DNA from: Acidithiobacillus ferrianus
GTDB taxonomy: Bacteria > Pseudomonadota > Gammaproteobacteria > Acidithiobacillales > Acidithiobacillaceae
Reading direction: 5' to 3'
Assembly (NCBI RefSeq): GCF_010378095.1
Contig: NZ_WNJL01000037.1
Location: forward strand, 403,501 to 467,500
Length of the DNA stretch: 64,000 bases
The position numbers and the translations under genes are program-made. Positions within the stretch are counted from its first letter, which is position 1; each line of letters begins with the position of its first letter. Positions 59,577 to 64,000 of the stretch are shown here, in pieces. Under the pieces are notes generated by a model. It searched no databases and was not told the DNA's origin. It saw only the letters and a program-made list of their open reading frames with translations.

Positions 59577-61251
59577 AGTCAATGGAACCTATGGTGGCGA
59601 TGAAGTCGGGTAGGGCGGTACCACGCCCCAGTTCGGCAATCAACTGCACATGCGGGAAAGACGGGCTCCGCACCCGCAGACGATAGGGACGCGGCCCCCC
59701 ATCGGCTACCACGTAATAAGCCAACATGCCCCGTGCCGATTCGGTGATGCTGAGCGCCTGTCCCGCTGGCGGGCCGATTTCCCCGGCCACCTGCTCAAAA
59801 TGATGGATGAGGGTTTCAATATCGCGCAGGGTGTGATCCTTGGGTGGAAAGGCATAGCGGGCATCGGCGGCCAGCGTCGGTCCCTCCGGCATCCTCTCCG
59901 CCAACTGGCGCAGCATGCCGATGCTTTCGCGGATCTCCTCGATATGCAACTGCGTCCGTGCCAAGGCATCCCCATCCGTTGAAGTCGGCACCGCAAAGTC
60001 GAGGTCGCCATAAAGCCCGTAGGGAGCGGCCTTGCGCATATCCCAGTCCTTGCCCGTGCTGCGCAGCAGGATGCCGGACACCGCCCATTTCTCCGCCTGC
60101 GCCGCACTGAGCACCCCAACACCGCGGGTGCGCGCCTGAAAAACGGGATTCCCTACCGTCAGACGCTCGCTGTCGCGCAACCCCCTTTCCACGGCCTCCA
60201 GCGTGGTCAGCAGATCCCCCCGCCAGTCATCGGGCAAATCCATCGCCACCCCCCCAATCCGGAAAAACTGCGGGTGCAGCCGCCCGCCGGTGTATTTCTC
60301 GATCAGATCCATCAATAGGGCACGGTCACGGAAAGCGTAAAACGCCGGTCCCATCGTCCCCAGATCGTTACCGTAGCTCCCCAGCCAGACCAGATGGGAA
60401 GAAATCCGGCAGATCTCCGCCAGCAAGGTACGAATCCCCTCCGCCCGCGGCGGCACCGCCAGATCCGCCAGCATCTCGATGGCACGCACATAAGGAAACT
60501 CCCCCAGCGCGCCCCCCAGATAATCCACCCGGTCGGTATAGGGGATGAAGTTGTGGAAAGTGTGCCCCTCGGCGATCTTCTCCACGCCGCGATGGTGGTA
60601 GCCGATATCCGGGTCCACCGTCGCGATCTCCTCGCCAGAGAGCTTCAGCACAAAACGCAGAATGCCGTGGGTGCCTGGATGATGCGGCCCGACATTGAGC
60701 ACCGTCAGACCCGGATCCGGTGCCGGTACCGTATCGCTGTACATTTTGAGCGCCTCCTGCACCTCAGATTTGCCGAGCCGATAAGCCGGCCGCTCGGTGG
60801 CACGGATGGGCTCCCTCTTGCACAGGGGATGTCCCTCCCAGTGGGGTGGAAGCAGGATCCGCCGCAAGTCCGGGTGGTCGCTGAAAGCCAGTCCGAAAAG
60901 GTCATAGACCTCGCGCTCATACCAGTTGGCGTTGGCGAAGACCCCGGTCGCCGTCGGTACCGGCACCTCCGCGTCGGCATGGGGCACACGCAGGCGCAAC
61001 GCCCCGCGGTCATCCAGACCATGCAGATGGTAGACCAGGGTAAAAGCGCGCTCCGGTGCCGCCTGACCGCCGCGCTCGTCCACCGCCGTCAGGTCCAGCA
61101 GCATGGGAAATCGCGGCACCATGTCGCCGCGCAAAAAATGCAGAACATCCACCAAGTGATGCTCCGCCACCTGAAAATCCGGCCAACCATCACGGCCGTC
61201 CGTCAACGGCATCGCCTGAAAGCGCTTTTGCAGGGCTTCCGCCAGCAGCAT
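59551..61251 (-). CDS. nuoCD: NADH-quinone oxidoreductase fused subunits C and D
   Basis: Protein of 566 residues. Residues 1 to about 180 are NuoC (FANANWYEREVYDLFGLAFSDHPDLRRILLP). The rest is NuoD (VGPHHPGTHGILRFVLKLSGE, DIGYHHRGVEKIAEG, DRVDYLGG) with the quinone-site His/Tyr. The fusion is also known in E. coli and other gamma-proteobacteria. The start shares one base with the nuoB stop (TGATG). Confidence 0.95.
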   Translation of the reverse strand: MLLAEALQKRFQAMPLTDGRDGWPDFQVAEHHLVDVLHFLRGDMVPRFPMLLDLTAVDERGGQAAPERAFTLVYHLHGLDDRGALRLRVPHADAEVPVPTATGVFANANWYEREVYDLFGLAFSDHPDLRRILLPPHWEGHPLCKREPIRATERPAYRLGKSEVQEALKMYSDTVPAPDPGLTVLNVGPHHPGTHGILRFVLKLSGEEIATVDPDIGYHHRGVEKIAEGHTFHNFIPYTDRVDYLGGALGEFPYVRAIEMLADLAVPPRAEGIRTLLAEICRISSHLVWLGSYGNDLGTMGPAFYAFRDRALLMDLIEKYTGGRLHPQFFRIGGVAMDLPDDWRGDLLTTLEAVERGLRDSERLTVGNPVFQARTRGVGVLSAAQAEKWAVSGILLRSTGKDWDMRKAAPYGLYGDLDFAVPTSTDGDALARTQLHIEEIRESIGMLRQLAERMPEGPTLAADARYAFPPKDHTLRDIETLIHHFEQVAGEIGPPAGQALSITESARGMLAYYVVADGGPRPYRLRVRSPSFPHVQLIAELGRGTALPDFIATIGSIDYVLADLDR

Positions 61252-61760
61252 CAGCCCGCCTCCCGATTCAGAATCCGTGGTGAATGGCGGCGAATTTTCC
61301 GCTGCAAGAGCAGCAATCCGTCCATCAAAGCCTCGGGGCGCGGCGGACAACCCGGCACATACACATCCACCGGCAAAATCCGGTCGATGCCCTGCACCAC
61401 GCTGTAGACGTCATACATACCGCCGGAATTGGCGCAGGAGCCCATGGAAATCACCCACTTGGGTTCCAGCATCTGCTCGTAGATCTCCAAAATCATCGGC
61501 GCCATCTTGACGAAGATGGTACCGGAAGCGATCAGCACGTCAGACTGGCGCGGCGAACCGCGCAGTACCTCCGCCCCAAAACGGGCGAGATCGTGTCGGG
61601 GCGTCACCGCCGCTACCATCTCGATAAAACAGCAGGAGGTGCCAAAGTTGAGCGGCCACAACGATCCCGCGCGGCTCCAGGCCAACAGATTCTCAAATTT
61701 ACCCGCCAGCAGCGACAACGGCCCGGGTGTTAACGCCACTGCAAGCCTCCCATCCGCCAT
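61251..61760 (-). CDS. nuoB: NADH-quinone oxidoreductase subunit B
   Basis: Protein of 169 residues. The N2 cluster ligands are in [19 protein letters not shown] and [12 protein letters not shown]2 passes electrons to quinone. The start at 61760 lies inside the end of nuoA (31-base overlap); a start further in, after the overlap, is possible. Confidence 0.95.
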   Translation of the reverse strand: MADGRLAVALTPGPLSLLAGKFENLLAWSRAGSLWPLNFGTSCCFIEMVAAVTPRHDLARFGAEVLRGSPRQSDVLIASGTIFVKMAPMILEIYEQMLEPKWVISMGSCANSGGMYDVYSVVQGIDRILPVDVYVPGCPPRPEALMDGLLLLQRKIRRHSPRILNREAG

Positions 61761-62089
61761 TCGTAAAAGAGCCCGAGTCCGAGAATCGCCATAAAACCGA
61801 GCCCCCCCAGAATCGGCGCCCAGCCCAATCCATGAAAAGCCACCGCCCAGGCGAAAAGAAAAGCCGCTTCCAGTTCAAAGACCAGAAACGAAACCGCCAG
61901 CAGATAGAAGGCCACCGGCATGGCCGGATGCGTGGCGACATTGACGCCGAGCCCGCTCTCGAAAGGGATATCCTTGTTGCGATTGGGATATCGCCCACCG
62001 AACCAACCCGATACCCAGAGAATGGCCACGAGGACCATGACGACGGCAACGGCGAAAATACCGACGGTCAGCGCTTGCGGCGGCATCAT
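61730..62089 (-). CDS. nuoA: NADH-quinone oxidoreductase subunit A
   Basis: Protein of 119 residues, three membrane helices, with [45 protein letters not shown]. The start at 62089 (MMPPQALT) follows GGAAGGGGG; longer N-termini have no homology. It heads the nuo operon, and the promoter lies between it and the divergent gene at 62256. Confidence 0.94.
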   Translation of the reverse strand: MMPPQALTVGIFAVAVVMVLVAILWVSGWFGGRYPNRNKDIPFESGLGVNVATHPAMPVAFYLLAVSFLVFELEAAFLFAWAVAFHGLGWAPILGGLGFMAILGLGLFYEWRMGGLQWR

Positions 62090-62255
62090 CTGCCCCCTTC
62101 CGACCGGGGCGCGTCCGTCCAAAAATCCAAAATCCCCCTCCTCTCCGCGCGACGTGACCTCAAGGGACGCCCTCTGGCGTGCAAACGCGCCGCCATGGGC
62201 TACGCTTTGAGTATAGACTAAGAAATTCGGCCGTCTTGTCGAGGAGTATCCTGTC

Positions 62256-62561
62256 ATGGACCTTTGGGAAGATCCCGCCATCCAGTCGGCCATACTGGAC
62301 TATCTGGAGAGCAGCCAACTGCTTGCGAGCTTCACCACCATGGGCGGCGTCGCCCTGCGCGAAGGCGCGCAATGTCACTGCAGCCTGCCGGAGCGGGTGG
62401 GCAGCGATGTGCTGCTGTTATGTCAGTTTGATTTTGAGGAACGGGTACCCTTCGGGGGCGCGGGCGATCAGCATCTGCGGCAACAGGGACAGGTTCATTT
62501 GCGTCTGGACGCGGCCGGGAAGGTGACTGACGCGTGGCTGTGCCGACCCAACGCGTGCTGA
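62256..62561 (+). CDS. Hypothetical acidic protein of 101 residues, divergent from nuo
   Basis: The start follows GAGGAG. The product has a helical start (MDLWEDPAIQSAILDYLESSQ) and a beta-rich end (LLLCQFDFEERVPFG, QVHLRLDAAGKVTDAWL). Four cysteines are present, including CHC, so metal binding is possible. No signal or membrane segment is seen. It is unrecognised and shares the 166-base promoter region with nuoA. Confidence 0.6.
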   Translation: MDLWEDPAIQSAILDYLESSQLLASFTTMGGVALREGAQCHCSLPERVGSDVLLLCQFDFEERVPFGGAGDQHLRQQGQVHLRLDAAGKVTDAWLCRPNAC

Positions 62562-62699
62562 TCGCCCGAGCGGGGCATAACCGGAGGAACCTGCGCGCCG
62601 CTTACCGGGTGCCCGGCGGCGTCGCGCCAGGGGGTAGGCCGCGGCACCACGCCCTCCCCGCACAGCGCCTCGGGAGCGTCCGGAAGGGCACGCAGAGAA

Positions 62700-62912
62700 T
62701 CAAGACTTCGCCCGCGGCTTCAACGGACAGGTTTTGATGCCCAGCACGGAATAAAGCCCGCAAAAACCGGTCAGCCCGGTAACGAGCGGCGCCAAACCCA
62801 CCACCGCCCACCACTTATAGGCGCCCGGCAGAAAGACGGCGAGCACGATAATGATGGCCAATCCTACAAGCACACGGATGATCCGATCCGCAGTTCCTTC
62901 ATTGACAGGCAT
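62700..62912 (-). CDS. DUF2892 (YgaP-type) small membrane protein
   Basis: Protein of 70 residues starting MPVNEGTADRIIRVLVGLAI, the family opening. Two membrane helices (VLVGLAIIIVLAVFLPGAY, WWAVVGLAPLVTGLTGFC) and the tail LYSVLGIKTCPLK are typical. It is found as a free protein or fused to rhodanese in sulfur metabolism. Its role is unknown. CAGGAG lies before the start. Confidence 0.85.
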   Translation of the reverse strand: MPVNEGTADRIIRVLVGLAIIIVLAVFLPGAYKWWAVVGLAPLVTGLTGFCGLYSVLGIKTCPLKPRAKS

Positions 62913-63000
62913 TTTTCACACTCCTGCAGGGGGTCTCCTGCTCAACATGGCGAGAGCTACGAGTATAGAGCATTTCCCTCCGCGGTGAGTGGCCCAGGGC

Positions 63001-63600
63001 TCAAAAGTGATCGATGTGCATCCGCTTCTCCACCGGCTCCCGGTTCCTGGGCCAGAGACTACCCGTGCCCTTGCCGATGGCCAGCATATAGCCAATGGCA
63101 AAATCGTCCGGCAAGCGAATAATCTTTGCCACCGCGTCGAAATCAAAACCATCCATGGGGCAGGAATCGTAGCCGAGATCCTGTGCGACCAGCATCAGGG
63201 TCATACCCAAGATACCCAGAGTGCGCATCGCCTCGTCGCGGGCCACCACTGGCTTACCGCGATAATACGCGTCCAGCTTGGGCAGCAGAAAGTCCTGCAC
63301 CGGTTGCGGCGCAGTTGCCCAGTACCGCTGCGGCTCCTCCTGCCAGGCGTTCAAATCCGCACAGAGCACATAGAGTGCCGATGCATCCGTTACCTGCGCC
63401 TGTCCCCAGGCCACCTCACGAATGGCCGCCCGCTGCGCCGAATCTCGTACATCCACGATTCGCCAGTGCTGGATATTGTACGCGCTGGGCGCCAATATCG
63501 ATGTTTCCCAGAGCAGCCGCCGGGTTTCCTCGGACATTTTATGATGCGGATCAAAAGATTTTACGGCACGCCTGTTTTTTACCGCAGCGATAACTTCCAT
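63001..63600 (-). CDS. Nitroreductase family protein (FMN-dependent)
   Basis: Protein of 199 residues. It opens with IAAVKNRRAVKSFDP, the FMN-contacting start, then LAPSAYNIQHWRIVDV and the C-terminal LGYDSCPMDGFD. The family reduces nitro groups or quinones with NAD(P)H; close relatives are YfkO/NfsB-like. It is a single gene with no linked regulator. Confidence 0.88.
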   Translation of the reverse strand: MEVIAAVKNRRAVKSFDPHHKMSEETRRLLWETSILAPSAYNIQHWRIVDVRDSAQRAAIREVAWGQAQVTDASALYVLCADLNAWQEEPQRYWATAPQPVQDFLLPKLDAYYRGKPVVARDEAMRTLGILGMTLMLVAQDLGYDSCPMDGFDFDAVAKIIRLPDDFAIGYMLAIGKGTGSLWPRNREPVEKRMHIDHF

Positions 63601-63639
63601 ATTGCCTCCGTAATATTTCAGAACGATCGTGCAAACAAA

Positions 63640-64000
63640 AAGTATGATCCTTATGAAAGCAGAACCAATGGGTGCTGACCAGTTGCTGATTCGCCAGAGT
63701 GCGCGAGAGCAGATCCAGTGCCTGCTCGAACTCGATGCCCCGTTCCCTGAGACGTTATTGGTTCAGGGTGTAGCCTTCCACCAGATGCTGGCGCAGCACA
63801 CTGGTAGCCCACTGACGGAAGCGGGTAGCGCGGGTGGAGTTAACCCGATAGCCGACGGAGATGATGGCGTCGAGGTTGAAATACTCAACCTGATAGGTTT
63901 TACCGTCGGCGGCAGTTGCTGAAGGTTCAGCCAGACGGTCTCACCCTCCAGCCGCACTTGCACTGGCTGATTCTCAGCTTCAAAAATCACAATGTTATTC
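63640..64000 (-). pseudogene. Broken rhuM-family gene (runs off the window)
   Basis: On the minus strand the N-terminal part (IFEAENQPVQVRLEGETVWLNLQQL) is joined by deletion and frame change to AADGKTYQVEYFNLDAIISV, GYRVNSTRATRFRQWATSVL and YTLNQ. A TAA then interrupts before RLRERGIEFEQALDLLSRTL continues. These are the known RhuM segments in order, but the region between the two halves (about 40 codons) is missing. The gene is inactive. Confidence 0.75.

Noticed and set aside
1..64000. tRNA, rRNA or att sites at the element edge
   Set aside because: None was recognised by eye near 19-23 kb or elsewhere; a tRNA-scan would be needed to exclude them.

Overview
The window joins two kinds of DNA. 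The core genes (about 20.7-64 kb) point to Acidithiobacillus or a close acidophilic, autotrophic relative: a glutamate-cysteine ligase of the Thiobacillus ferrooxidans type, an ATCase operon with an inactive dihydroorotase partner, a fused E2-E3 pyruvate dehydrogenase subunit, and a full nuo operon. No database search was possible, so the genus is inferred from recognised families.

Region 1 (1-19.4 kb) is a conjugative or mobilisable element, either an integrated plasmid or part of an ICE. It starts with a tight four-gene minus-strand operon of unknown function that includes a PIN-domain nuclease (195-2324). It continues with a glycine-zipper lipoprotein, many small membrane, secreted or acidic proteins, a ribbon-helix-helix relaxosome protein, a TraD/TrwB coupling protein, a TraI/TrwC MobF relaxase-helicase, a VirB1-like transglycosylase, a type IA topoisomerase and an autotransporter. 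A candidate oriT lies just upstream of the ribbon-helix-helix gene. Most transcription units are preceded by the same motif: AATTTGGCA, five variable bases, then CTATT or ACATA, then GATGA. It usually lies about 50 bp before the start codon. I counted 12 copies, all in this region, and it looks like an element-specific promoter or operator.

Region 2 (19.2-23.4 kb) is a scarred junction. An IS110-family element, with a likely bridge-RNA region upstream of its transposase, cuts off the 3' end of the autotransporter gene and abuts a fragment of an IS21 istB gene. Next come an L,D-transpeptidase, a zinc alcohol dehydrogenase, and two decayed genes (an Hsp20 remnant and a frameshifted coiled-coil gene).

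Region 3 (23.4-41.05 kb) is housekeeping, all on the minus strand: gltA-gshA-gshB-yqgE-ruvX-pyrR-pyrB-pyrX, erpA, pdhA-pdhB-(E2-E3 fusion), a beta-barrel porin, a Pro/Tyr-rich exported protein, argC, and rplM-rpsI. Region 4 (41.4-48.2 kb) is a surface-glycan locus with two converging groups: glycosyltransferase, hexapeptide acyltransferase and LhgO-like oxidase on plus; rfbF, a sugar-nucleotide SDR, an rfbC-like epimerase and a SAF-domain oxidoreductase on minus. Region 5 (48.6-62.1 kb) is a 13-gene nuoA-B-CD-E-F-G-H-I-J-K-L-M-N operon with nearly every junction overlapping. The right edge holds a small divergent gene, a DUF2892 protein, a nitroreductase and a decayed rhuM gene. No rRNA, tRNA or CRISPR was recognised.
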